Origin: Bifidobacterium magnum
GTDB lineage: Bacteria > Actinomycetota > Actinomycetes > Actinomycetales > Bifidobacteriaceae
Assembly (NCBI RefSeq): GCF_000741255.1
Contig: NZ_JGZB01000011.1
Coordinates: 45,692-109,691, forward strand
Reading direction: 5' to 3'
DNA length: 64,000 bases
Part shown: positions 37,163 through 46,025 of the stretch, in pieces
How the letters are laid out: each line of letters opens with the position of its first letter
Position numbering within the stretch: position 1 is the stretch's first letter
Position numbers and translations under genes: made by a program
The notes under the pieces: generated by a model
Databases searched by the model: none
What the model saw: only the letters and a program-made list of their open reading frames with translations
Told to the model about the DNA's origin: nothing

Positions 37163-38230
37163 ATGCGCCAGCGGATTCGATTCTTCGATATTGCTAAGGG
37201 CATCGGCATTATTTGCGTAGTACTGGGTCACTCCGCGATGGAAGCAGTGATGACCTCGCCTACGGCGCTCGCCAACGCGTTGATGACGTTCTGTTTTTCG
37301 TTCCATATGCCGCTGTTCTTCCTTTTGGCCGGATATTTCATGCATCCCGAACGCAAATTCCAATGGCGCAAAGAGGCCCGTCAGCTCGTGTATACCTATA
37401 TTCTTACGGCGTTGGTCGTGATTGTCGGCGCCACATTGGTGGCTGTCTGCTTGCGATATAACGTGTGGGCGACCTTGCGTTCCTGGATTGAGGCGGCCTG
37501 GTACGGCAGCGGTGACATCTCCGACAAGACCATATGGCAGGTTTCTGGCCGTATTGGCGCCATCTGGTTCTTGTTGGCGATGTTCTGGGCTCGTATGTTC
37601 ATGCATCTGTTCGCGCGTTTGCCTTGGACGCCCGTATGGGTCGCGGCGAGTTTTATTGCGGGCTATTTCCTGTCGCGTTACGTATGGTTGCCGTGGAGTT
37701 TGCAGTCGGGCATGTGCGCGGTGGCGTTCGTATATTTGGGATATTTGGCGCGCGAGTGCAACGTGTTGGAGATCGTGCGCAAGTATCCGTGGATATGGGC
37801 CGTGGCCGCAGCGATTTGGGCCGCTTCCATGTATTGGTTCACGGGATTCAGCATGGCGATGAACCAGTACGGCTTGCGTCCGAGTTTGGCTGTGGCCGGC
37901 AGCATCGCCGGCACATTGTGCATAGTCGGAATCTCTCAATGGCTTGATCATGTGCCGTACGCGGGCACGGCGCTCAGCAAGGCGGGCGTCGCGTCGCTTG
38001 CCATTTTGTGTGCGCATTTGGTGGATGAGGACGTGCTGCCGTGGATGAGTATGTTGCGTCGCCTGCAACCGTATGTGGGCGATGTTTCGCTAGTCTTTAT
38101 CAGCTTTGGCATTCATATGGTCATTGGATTGGCCGGCGCATGGCTGCTGTATTACATTCCGAAGATTAATACGTGGTTCTATCCAGTGCTGGCCAAAAAG
38201 ACGGCTATCGCGAAAGAAGAGAAGAAGTAG
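37163..38230 (+). CDS. Acyltransferase 3 family membrane protein
   Basis: 355 residues with about 10 membrane helices. The N-terminus RIRFFDIAKGIGIICVVLGH carries the family's Arg and the essential His (VLGHSAM), and PLFFLLAGYF follows. Members O-acetylate or O-succinylate cell-surface polysaccharides and peptidoglycan. The start at 37163 is supported by AGGAAG about 10 bp upstream and by the conserved N-terminus; earlier in-frame codons add a non-conserved tail. It opens the polysaccharide region, so it may acylate that glycan (inference). Confidence 0.88.
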   Translation: MRQRIRFFDIAKGIGIICVVLGHSAMEAVMTSPTALANALMTFCFSFHMPLFFLLAGYFMHPERKFQWRKEARQLVYTYILTALVVIVGATLVAVCLRYNVWATLRSWIEAAWYGSGDISDKTIWQVSGRIGAIWFLLAMFWARMFMHLFARLPWTPVWVAASFIAGYFLSRYVWLPWSLQSGMCAVAFVYLGYLARECNVLEIVRKYPWIWAVAAAIWAASMYWFTGFSMAMNQYGLRPSLAVAGSIAGTLCIVGISQWLDHVPYAGTALSKAGVASLAILCAHLVDEDVLPWMSMLRRLQPYVGDVSLVFISFGIHMVIGLAGAWLLYYIPKINTWFYPVLAKKTAIAKEEKK

Positions 38231-38287
38231 GGCCGCGGATACCCTAAAGAAGAATCCGCATATTCACAAGCAATCTGTATGTGGATA

Positions 38288-38320
38288 ACAAAAAAGGGTT
38301 TCGAATCAATCGAAACCCTG
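38288..38320 (-). terminator. tRNA-Ser terminator
   Basis: On the minus strand GGGTTTCGA and TCGAAACCC form a 9-bp stem followed by TTTTTTG, directly after the tRNA 3' end. A perfect DnaA box (TGTGGATAA, 38280-38288) overlaps its distal end. Confidence 0.9.
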
Positions 38321-38321
38321 A

Positions 38322-38409
38322 TGGCGGAGGATGCGAGATTCGAACTCGCGAGGCTGTTACACCAACACGCTTTCCAAGCGTGCGCCATAGGCCACTAGGC
38401 GAATCCTCC
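38322..38409 (-). tRNA. tRNA-Ser (anticodon GGA), CCA encoded
   Basis: 88 nt including an encoded CCA end. Acceptor GGAGGAT pairs with ATCCTCC; anticodon loop TTGGAAA on stem ACGCT-type pairs; a long variable arm (class II), and T-loop TTCGAAT. Reads UCC/UCU. In contrast to both tRNA-Ala genes it encodes its CCA. Confidence 0.95.
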
Positions 38410-38566
38410 AAAATGTTCCCTCAAAGAGACAACTCGTATAAACTACCGCGCATTTGAAAAGTTCGCAAACTACCGCGTGTCGCGTTTCGCCACAAGGCTT
38501 CGTGGAGATTCACCGTAGGTACGACTATGATTGCGTAAGATTAATGAGCGTATTGGGAGAGAAACA

Positions 38567-39577
38567 ATGGCAGCGAATGTAACAACGGCAGTGTTGATTC
38601 CATGTCTTAATGAGGAACAGACTATTGCGAAGGTGGTCACCGATTTCCGTCGCGAACTGCCGGATGCGGACATTTACGTGTACGACAACCGCAGTACGGA
38701 CCGCACTTCCGAAGAAGCTGAGCGTGCCGGCGCTATCGTTCGTTTCTCTCCTGAGCGCGGCAAGGGCAACGTGTTGCGCCGCATGTTGCGTGATATTGAC
38801 GCCGACCGTTACGTGCTGGTCGACGGCGACGACACGTATCCGGCCGAAGATGTGCACCAATTGTTGGCAACCTTGGACAACGGCTGGGACATGGTGGTTG
38901 GCGACCGTCTTTCTTCCACGTACTTTACGGAAAACAAGAGGCCGTTCCATAATGTCGGCAACCGTTTGGTCCGATTCTTCATCAACCACACGTTCCATGC
39001 CGATATTCACGACGTGATGACGGGCTACCGTACGTTCAACCGTCTATTCGCCAAGTCGTACGCGGTACTTTCCGACGGATTCGAGATCGAGACGGAAATG
39101 ACCGTTCATGCGCTCGACCACAAGATGCGCGTCACTGAAGTTCCCGTACAGTATCGAGACCGTCCCGAGGGCAGCGAAAGCAAGTTGTCCACGTTCTCCG
39201 ACGGTTTCAAGGTGCTGTCGCTGATTTTCCGTTTGGCCTACGAGAACCGCCCGCTGCCGTTCTTCGGCATTATCGGCCTGCTTACGGGCGGTACGGGTCT
39301 GGGCCTGGCCATCTGGCTGTGCATCGTCTTCTGGCAGACGGGCGAGGTAACGCGATTCCCCACTTTGATCGGCGCGACGATGCTGATGCTGTTCGGCATC
39401 ATTTCCTGGTTCACGGGCCTTATTTTGCAGGTTAACGCGCATAAGGGCCGCGCCCAGTTCATGTTCAACGCGAACATTTTCCTGTCGACCGTGCATTCCG
39501 ATTACGGCAAGACCGGAAGCAAGGAAGTCCCGAGCGGCGCGGAACAATCCGCTGACCGTAGAAACAGCGCTCAGTAG
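38567..39577 (+). CDS. GT2 glycosyltransferase (dolichyl-phosphate sugar synthase-like)
   Basis: 336 residues: a GT-A domain (AVLIPCLNEEQTIAKVV, YDNRSTDRTSEEA, Asp motif VLVDGDDTYPAED, DVMTGYRTFNR) followed by two C-terminal membrane helices (about residues 230-300). This matches polyprenyl-phosphate glucose/mannose synthases that make lipid-linked sugar donors for GT-C enzymes. The start at 38567 has GGGAGAG upstream. It is co-directional with the GlfT2-like gene 61 bp later, so it probably supplies the donor for GT-C proteins here. Confidence 0.88.
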   Translation: MAANVTTAVLIPCLNEEQTIAKVVTDFRRELPDADIYVYDNRSTDRTSEEAERAGAIVRFSPERGKGNVLRRMLRDIDADRYVLVDGDDTYPAEDVHQLLATLDNGWDMVVGDRLSSTYFTENKRPFHNVGNRLVRFFINHTFHADIHDVMTGYRTFNRLFAKSYAVLSDGFEIETEMTVHALDHKMRVTEVPVQYRDRPEGSESKLSTFSDGFKVLSLIFRLAYENRPLPFFGIIGLLTGGTGLGLAIWLCIVFWQTGEVTRFPTLIGATMLMLFGIISWFTGLILQVNAHKGRAQFMFNANIFLSTVHSDYGKTGSKEVPSGAEQSADRRNSAQ

Positions 39578-39638
39578 GTAAGACTATGATTGCTGAGGAC
39601 ACAACGATGAATCAAGCGTCGATGAGGATTGAGAGACC

Positions 39639-41510
39639 ATGCCGTCAATGAAATTCGCCAACGTTTTGTTGGAAACCAACCCGCGATCTGTAAGCTATCC
39701 GTCTTTGTACTGCGCGTCTGACCAGCCGGTGATCTTTGATGCGAAGTCCGGCAATGGCGTCATGACCGCAAAGGGTGAATACGATTTCACCACGTACTTC
39801 AACTCGCTGTCCGTGCGCAAGCTGGCCGAATACACCACGGCCACCGCGTACACGCTGCATCTGGAACTCAAGGGCGCCGCATGCGAGATTCAGCAGACGA
39901 TGGGGGATACGTTTGCTGCCCACCCGATTCTCGTGGAAGGCACCGAGCGTCACTTGGATGCGAGCCGCAGCTGGCAGACGCTGGACATTCCGCTGGTCGT
40001 CAATGACGAGATGGTTCTCGTCGGCTTCAAGATCGTGACCGAAGGCAAAGTGGAGATCCGCAACAGCTACTACGAGCTGGAGCTCAGCGAGGAACAGCGT
40101 CCGGTGGAACTCGTGCTGTCCACCACGACCTTCAAGAAGGAAAGCTTCATCATCAACAATGTGAACCTCATCAAGTCTCACATTGTCGATTCCAAGGACG
40201 ATATCGCCAACCACTTCCACATGTACGTGATGGACAACGGCCGCACGCTTGACGCCGAAGCGCTGAGCAGCGAACGCATCACCGTGGTCCCGAACGACAA
40301 CGTCGGTGGTGCCGGCGGCTTCACGCGCGGCATGATCACCGCCATGGAACAGACGCCGAAGGCGACGAACATCCTGCTGATGGACGACGACGTGGCCGTG
40401 TCCCCGGAATCCATCAAGCGCACGTACAACCTGTTGCGCATCCTCAAGCCGGAGCACCAGGACGCCATGATCAGCGGCGCCATGCTCAACTACGAGGTCG
40501 GCGAGGACCAGTGGGAAGACACGGGCTTCATGACCAAGGAAGGCACGTTCGCCCCGTGCAAGCCGGGCCTGCGCCTGACGCAGTTCGAAGACATCATCTT
40601 CAACGAGATCTACCGTCCTCTCAAGTTCATGGACGGCAACCGTTACGCCGCTTGGTGGTACTGCTGCATCCCGATTTCCGTGATTGAGAAGAACGGCCTG
40701 CCGCTGCCATTCTTCGTGCGTTGCGACGACGCCGAGTACGGCGTGCGTTGCGGTACCGAATTCATCACCATGAACAGCCTGTGCGTCTGGCACATGAGCT
40801 TCCACGAACGTTACAACGCCGCCGTGGAGCGTTACCAGACCACGCGTAACACGATGATCGCCAAGGCGACGATGGACTTCGCCATGGACTCGGATTTCAT
40901 GGCCGAGCTGCACCGCAACGTACGCCTGGAACTCAAGAAGTTCGGCTACGAAAACGCCGAGCTGTGCCTCGACGCTTTCGAGGACTTCCTGAAGGGACCG
41001 AGCTTCATCGCTCGTCCGGGACAGGCCGAGGAAAGCTTCATGGCCGCCAACAAGCACAAGGAACAGCTCGTCAACTTTAAAGAGCTGCAGGAAATGGCTT
41101 CCAAGGACCCGCAGCTGGCCGGTTTCAACATTGAAGACATCGACCGCCAGCTTATCGATTCCGACAAGCCGCGTACGATCGCCGAACGCCTCAACGACCT
41201 GCTTACCGACAACGGCCAGCGCTTCATCAAGACCGAAGGCGAAGGCTACGTGGTGATCCCCGCGCTCGGCTGGGTATATCCGGCGGGCGTGCTGCACGGC
41301 AAGAACAAGATCATCGTGATCGACTGGTACAACCGCAAGGGCGCCATCCGCACGAAGGATGTCAAGCGTTACGCCGCCATCAAGAAGCGTTACGCGCGCG
41401 ACCTGAAGTACTACAAGGCGAACATCGACCGTCTGGACAAGGAATACAAGGCTGCTGCTCCGATGCTCACGTCCGTGAAGTTCTGGAAGCACTACCTGAA
41501 GATGGACTGA
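39639..41510 (+). CDS. GlfT2-like galactofuranosyltransferase (first copy)
   Basis: 623 residues with the GlfT2 layout: N-terminal beta-sandwich (about 1-165), GT-A domain with NDNVGGAGGFTRGM, metal motif MDDDV (about residue 248), acceptor region WWYCCIPISVIEKNGLPLPF then RCDDAEYGVR (catalytic Asp), VWHMSFHERYNA, and a helical C-terminal domain. In mycobacteria GlfT2 polymerises the galactan with alternating beta-1,5/1,6 Galf from UDP-Galf. UDP-Galf here would come from Glf at 61300. The gene stands between a lipid-sugar synthase and a membrane protein and ends with its own terminator. Confidence 0.9.
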   Translation: MPSMKFANVLLETNPRSVSYPSLYCASDQPVIFDAKSGNGVMTAKGEYDFTTYFNSLSVRKLAEYTTATAYTLHLELKGAACEIQQTMGDTFAAHPILVEGTERHLDASRSWQTLDIPLVVNDEMVLVGFKIVTEGKVEIRNSYYELELSEEQRPVELVLSTTTFKKESFIINNVNLIKSHIVDSKDDIANHFHMYVMDNGRTLDAEALSSERITVVPNDNVGGAGGFTRGMITAMEQTPKATNILLMDDDVAVSPESIKRTYNLLRILKPEHQDAMISGAMLNYEVGEDQWEDTGFMTKEGTFAPCKPGLRLTQFEDIIFNEIYRPLKFMDGNRYAAWWYCCIPISVIEKNGLPLPFFVRCDDAEYGVRCGTEFITMNSLCVWHMSFHERYNAAVERYQTTRNTMIAKATMDFAMDSDFMAELHRNVRLELKKFGYENAELCLDAFEDFLKGPSFIARPGQAEESFMAANKHKEQLVNFKELQEMASKDPQLAGFNIEDIDRQLIDSDKPRTIAERLNDLLTDNGQRFIKTEGEGYVVIPALGWVYPAGVLHGKNKIIVIDWYNRKGAIRTKDVKRYAAIKKRYARDLKYYKANIDRLDKEYKAAAPMLTSVKFWKHYLKMD

Positions 41511-41550
41511 CGTGATCGTCACAGTGATTCATATGCAATGAATCGTTTGA

Positions 41551-41592
41551 ACCGTAGGAATGGCATGGTGGCATGGCGTTCCTACGGTTTTT
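41551..41592 (+). terminator. Terminator after the first GlfT2-like gene
   Basis: ACCGTAGGAA (41551-41560) pairs perfectly with TTCCTACGGT (41579-41588), followed by TTTTC. Confidence 0.92.
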
Positions 41593-41618
41593 CATGAGTA
41601 AGATGTCACGGCCGTGGC

Positions 41619-43712
41619 GTGGCGGCGCAAGAAAGCGGGGGATCAGTGGCGGAGTCTACGAAATCGTTGACCGATGCGCGACTATTGCAGGATATCCATA
41701 AACATACGTTCCATAAGGGTGCCGTATGGCTGGCGATCTATAGCCTGCTGGTGGGTTGCGGCGTCACCTACAGTATGTTCACTCCGTACCATACAGCTAG
41801 CGGATTGACACGTGGAGCCTGGATGTCCGTATCGCAAGGCGCCATGGAAGTGGGCGTCTTCAATGCGACGTGGACTGCCCTTGTGGCGCTGCTGGTGGCG
41901 GCCGTGAACGTTCCAGCCACGTTGGCATGGTTGCGTTCCACGGCACGGTTGCGCGTGTATTCCTGCATTGGCGGCGTACTGCTCAGCTGGTCCGTTACGT
42001 TTGCGGGAGCCGGCAAGATCCTGACAGGCGCCGAGTTCGTGGATCCCGTGCCGCGATATTGGGTCAATTATTTCGTATATCAATCGTGCCGCTGGATTCC
42101 CGTACTACTGTTCTTCTCGGCGTTGGTGGCATGGCTGTTTTCCGCGGTCATCTTGCTGTTGCAGGGCAAGCGCCAATCTTCTCGCAATACGCATGATGAC
42201 GACCAGACGTTGACCGCGCGAACGATGGGGAAGCGTTTCTCGCAAGCATGGTGGCATGCGTGGCGGTGGGCGCGCCCATTGTTCAATTCGTTCCGTGCCC
42301 GCAACGTGTTCCTCGTGGCGCTGGCCGTGTTCGTGCTGTGGCTTCCGTGGGGATTCCTGATGTGGCCCGCGAATATTGGTCCCGATACAATCGCCCAGCT
42401 CGTGTGGTACCGCACGGGTCATGCGTGGGATCCTTCTTCGCGCCAATATTTGCCTTCGCAATACGCCATGAGCGACCACCATCCGTGGCTCACCACATTG
42501 TTGTACGGATGGTTCGATTCGTTCGGCGTCCAGATTGGCAATGAGGCCCTGGGCCTGTGGCTGCTCGCCGCATTGCACATGGTGCTGTTGGCGATCGCTT
42601 TCGGCATCATGATCACCTACTGCTCAAGCAGGCCTGGATTGAGCTGGAAATTCGGCGTAGTGGCCACGCTGTTCTGCATGCTCGTGCCGATTTACGGCCG
42701 CTTGGCCATGAGCGTGGTCAAAGACCTCACGTTCTTGCCGTTCTTTATCACCTGGTCGGTAATGTATGTGGAATATATCCGCCGCGTGCGAATGGGCAAC
42801 AAGCTGGGATTCTGGTTCCTGGCCGGTTTCTATGCGTTGGCCATTGTGTGCGGGCTGACCAAGAAGGTCGGTATCTATGTGATCGCCGCTTCCTTGGTGT
42901 TGCTCGTGATTTTCTTGCGTCGCCGGGTGGTGACGGGCATTGTGCTGGTGCTGGTTATGGCCACATCTTTCGCCATCCCGAAAGTGGCATATCCGCTGCT
43001 GCACATTTATCCGGGCGGCAAGCAGGAAATGATGGCCATTCCGCTGCAACAGTCCGCCGCGGTCCTGATCCGTTTCGGAAATTCGATGGATGCCCAGGAC
43101 AAGCGTGCGATTGAGGCCGTATATAGCTGCTCTCCTGAGGAGCTGCGCGACCGCTTCACTACGGGCACTTCGGACGACAGCAAGGATTGCTTCAACCATG
43201 AGGCCACGGGCGAGCAGGTGGGCGCGTTCTTCAAGGCGTGGATCCATGAAGGTCTCGAACATCCGGGCACGTATTTCGACGCCGTGCCATGGGTATATGC
43301 GCCGTTCTTGGTCAATGGCGTCTACGACGAAGGCTTCTTTGTCCATTGGGGCTGGCCAGACAAGGGCGGCGACATGATCCTGCCGCAATACCGTGAGCAT
43401 GAACTGTCAAGCCAGCAGGAGACGGGTGAAGAAACCTACTATGTGATGCGCGGCACCCCCGTGCTGTCGCTGTTCATGTCCGAGGGATTCTACGCGTTGT
43501 GGCTGCCCGTGCTCGCCATATTGCTCTGCCTGGCGCTGCGTAGATACCACAATTTGCTGTATTTGCTGCCGACTATGATAACGATGGGTTCGATGATCAT
43601 TCAGCCCATGCACCAATTCAGATATACATGGCCGTTGGCGTTCGAGGCGGTGCTTGTTGCCGCTACGGCATTCATGGTTCTCACACGGCGTACACGGGAC
43701 GCCAAACAATAG
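41619..43712 (+). CDS. Multi-pass membrane protein, DUF6020-like, possible GT-C enzyme
   Basis: 697 residues from GTG 41619; an alternative GTG at 41646 has a better purine-rich upstream stretch (GCGGGGGA) and would shorten it by 9. About 13 membrane helices are visible. The segment WPANIGPDTIAQLVWYRTG then SDHHPWLTTLLYGWFD resembles large actinobacterial and firmicute membrane proteins with a GT-C-like organisation. A soluble extracytoplasmic part of about 120 residues lies near residues 480-600. A sugar transfer role from a polyprenyl-phosphate donor is inference. It precedes the exporter genes by 54 bp. Confidence 0.75.
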   Translation: MAAQESGGSVAESTKSLTDARLLQDIHKHTFHKGAVWLAIYSLLVGCGVTYSMFTPYHTASGLTRGAWMSVSQGAMEVGVFNATWTALVALLVAAVNVPATLAWLRSTARLRVYSCIGGVLLSWSVTFAGAGKILTGAEFVDPVPRYWVNYFVYQSCRWIPVLLFFSALVAWLFSAVILLLQGKRQSSRNTHDDDQTLTARTMGKRFSQAWWHAWRWARPLFNSFRARNVFLVALAVFVLWLPWGFLMWPANIGPDTIAQLVWYRTGHAWDPSSRQYLPSQYAMSDHHPWLTTLLYGWFDSFGVQIGNEALGLWLLAALHMVLLAIAFGIMITYCSSRPGLSWKFGVVATLFCMLVPIYGRLAMSVVKDLTFLPFFITWSVMYVEYIRRVRMGNKLGFWFLAGFYALAIVCGLTKKVGIYVIAASLVLLVIFLRRRVVTGIVLVLVMATSFAIPKVAYPLLHIYPGGKQEMMAIPLQQSAAVLIRFGNSMDAQDKRAIEAVYSCSPEELRDRFTTGTSDDSKDCFNHEATGEQVGAFFKAWIHEGLEHPGTYFDAVPWVYAPFLVNGVYDEGFFVHWGWPDKGGDMILPQYREHELSSQQETGEETYYVMRGTPVLSLFMSEGFYALWLPVLAILLCLALRRYHNLLYLLPTMITMGSMIIQPMHQFRYTWPLAFEAVLVAATAFMVLTRRTRDAKQ

Positions 43713-43766
43713 GCTGAGTGCCCGAAATAGAGAAAAAGGCTTTGCATAGTCATAGGATTTATCATT

Positions 43767-44633
43767 ATGAGTGAATCAACGGTAAAAACGGAATCGCATA
43801 CCTCGCTCGGGGAACGACTCCATCAGCGTTATGGTTACGCGATGACCGTGTTGCGCGGACTCGTGAAAACCGACTTCAAGATGCGATACCAAGGTTCGTT
43901 CCTTGGTGTGGCATGGTCGGTGCTCAAGCCGCTGATGCTGTTCGTCGTGATGTATGTCGTGTTCGCGAAGTTCCTGCGCATGAGCGACGGTACGCCCACA
44001 TACCCGGTGGTGTTGTTGCTGGGTATCTCGTCTTGGCAGCTTGTGACGGAAACGGTCGGCATCGGTTTGCGGTCCATTGTGGACAGGGGCGATTTGCTGC
44101 GCAAGGTGCATTTCCCCAATTACATCGTGGTGGTTTCCGCCTCCATTGGTTCCCTGATTTCGTTGGCCATCAACTATGTGGTGGTGCTGATCTTCGCGTT
44201 GTTCAGCCACGTGCACTTCACTTGGCGCGTGTTGCTGGTGCCGTTCAACGTATTGGAACTGTATGTGGTGTCGCTGTCGCTTGCATTGATTTTCGCCACC
44301 ATGTACGCGTACTTCCGCGATATTTCCCATATTTGGGAAGTGCTTCAGCAGATCATCTTCTATGGCATGCCAATTATTTACCCGTTGTCCTATGTCGTGG
44401 ACAGGGGCGGCATGTATGCGGATTTGGCCAAGCTGGAACTGCTGAACCCGCTTGCGCAGTCCATCCAGGACATTCGCCATAACCTCATCGCTCCGGAAAC
44501 GCAGCCGACCATTTGGAACACGTTCCACGCATGGTGGATCAAGGCGATTCCGTTTGTGATTACCGTAGCGTTGCTGTGGTTCGGTATTTATATCTTCCGC
44601 AGGAACAGCCGTAAGTTCGCGGAGGTTATGTAA
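43767..44633 (+). CDS. wzm: ABC-2 type polysaccharide export permease (Wzm-like)
   Basis: 288 residues, six membrane helices. TDFKMRYQGSFLGVAWSVLK is the typical amphipathic entry of O-antigen/galactan/teichoic-acid exporters of the ABC-2 family. It forms a two-subunit exporter with the ATPase encoded next (overlap of one base, TAATG). It moves a lipid-linked glycan across the cytoplasmic membrane. The gene context with Galf transferases suggests the substrate is a galactofuranose-containing glycan, like mycobacterial RfbD. Confidence 0.92.
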   Translation: MSESTVKTESHTSLGERLHQRYGYAMTVLRGLVKTDFKMRYQGSFLGVAWSVLKPLMLFVVMYVVFAKFLRMSDGTPTYPVVLLLGISSWQLVTETVGIGLRSIVDRGDLLRKVHFPNYIVVVSASIGSLISLAINYVVVLIFALFSHVHFTWRVLLVPFNVLELYVVSLSLALIFATMYAYFRDISHIWEVLQQIIFYGMPIIYPLSYVVDRGGMYADLAKLELLNPLAQSIQDIRHNLIAPETQPTIWNTFHAWWIKAIPFVITVALLWFGIYIFRRNSRKFAEVM

Positions 44634-46009
44634 TGAGCGAGCAGAACGTGGAAAAAATTGACGTGGTGACGGGCAAGAACTATAAGGACCAGCCCGTCGT
44701 GCTCAAGGCCGACCATGTGGAGAAGTGGTTCAAGCTTCCCACGGAGCAGGCCACGGGCTTGAAGCAGGCTTTTATCAACTGGACCCGCGGCATCAAGGGC
44801 TATAAGGAACAGAAGGTGCTGCGCGATGTGTCTTTCGAGGTGCATCAGGGCGAGTTCTTCGGCATCGTCGGTCGTAACGGCGGTGGCAAGTCCACACTGC
44901 TCAAGATCATTTCCCAGATTTACTACCCGAATTCCGGTTCCATCGAGGTACATGGCCGTTTGGTGCCGTTCATTGAACTTGGTGTGGGCTTCAATCCGGA
45001 ACTTACGGGCCGTGAAAACGTCTATTTGAACGGTGCGCTGCTGGGCTTCACCAAGGATCAGGTGGACGCGATGTATGACGACATCGTGGAGTTCGCCGAA
45101 CTTGAAGAGTTCATGGATCAGAAGCTCAAGAACTACTCGAGCGGTATGCAGGTGCGTCTGGCGTTCTCCGTGGCCATCAAGGCCCAAGGCGACATCCTTG
45201 TGCTCGACGAAGTGCTCGCCGTGGGTGACGAGGCGTTCCAGCGCAAGTGCGACGACTACTTCAACAAGGTTCGTGACGATCCGACCAAGACCGTGATCCT
45301 CGTGACGCACGATATGGGCGCCGTCAAGCGCTACTGCTCGCGCGCCATGTTCATTCAGGACGGCGAAGTCGCGGCCATGGGCGATCCGGAAACCGTGGCC
45401 GAGAGCTATACGCTCGCCAACCTGGAAGTGCAGCGCAAGGAAGAGGCCGCCCACGCCAAGGAATTGGCCGAAGGCCAGGCATATCCCAACGGCTTGAACG
45501 CGCGTTGCCCGATTCTGCGCACCTATGGCGTTTCGCCATTGCTGCTCAAGAGTTCGGACACGTTCCGCTTCGCCGTGGAATACCAGTACGACGAGCCGGG
45601 CGACTTCTACCTGGCCATCGCCATGCACGATATTCGTCGTGGCGGCATTACGTATGATTCGGGTCCGCGCGTGTTCAAGATGAAGGAACACGGCCATCGC
45701 ACCGTGTATTTTGAACTGCCATTGAACTTGTTCAACAATGGCGAGTTCCGCTTGATCACCTCGCTTCGTACTCCGACGCCGGGCAACCCGAAGATGACGG
45801 ACGCCGTTGGCGTGGCCATCGACGACAATTCCTGCACGTTCGTGATCCGTGACAAGCGCAACGGCAATTACGCGCTGCTGTCCGATCGCGCTCTGGAATT
45901 CACGGAAATTTCCAAGAAGGAAGCCGAGGAGGGCGCCGCACTCCAGCGTGAGGCCCGCAAGAAGGAAGACCAAGCCGAACTGGAACACGCAGGCGACGAA
46001 AACGTCTGA
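44633..46009 (+). CDS. wzt: ABC-type polysaccharide export ATPase with C-terminal substrate-binding domain (Wzt-like)
   Basis: 458 residues. ATPase domain: Walker A GRNGGGKST, signature YSSGMQVRLAFS, Walker B ILVLDEVLAVGD, switch VTHDM. From about residue 285 a beta-rich domain follows (SDTFRFAVEYQYDEPGDFYL, VYFELPLNLFNNGEF). This extra domain is typical of Wzt proteins that recognise a terminal modification of the glycan before export. This implies a capped polysaccharide; the neighbouring pyruvyltransferase-like gene could make such a cap. A Lys/Glu-rich tail ends the protein. Confidence 0.94.
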   Translation: MSEQNVEKIDVVTGKNYKDQPVVLKADHVEKWFKLPTEQATGLKQAFINWTRGIKGYKEQKVLRDVSFEVHQGEFFGIVGRNGGGKSTLLKIISQIYYPNSGSIEVHGRLVPFIELGVGFNPELTGRENVYLNGALLGFTKDQVDAMYDDIVEFAELEEFMDQKLKNYSSGMQVRLAFSVAIKAQGDILVLDEVLAVGDEAFQRKCDDYFNKVRDDPTKTVILVTHDMGAVKRYCSRAMFIQDGEVAAMGDPETVAESYTLANLEVQRKEEAAHAKELAEGQAYPNGLNARCPILRTYGVSPLLLKSSDTFRFAVEYQYDEPGDFYLAIAMHDIRRGGITYDSGPRVFKMKEHGHRTVYFELPLNLFNNGEFRLITSLRTPTPGNPKMTDAVGVAIDDNSCTFVIRDKRNGNYALLSDRALEFTEISKKEAEEGAALQREARKKEDQAELEHAGDENV

Positions 46010-46025
46010 CAGGAGCTGAGCTGAC

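Noticed and set aside
38525..39010. Protein-coding minus-strand frame over the GT2 gene
   Set aside because: Antisense to conserved GT2 motifs, His/Val/Arg-rich shadow composition.
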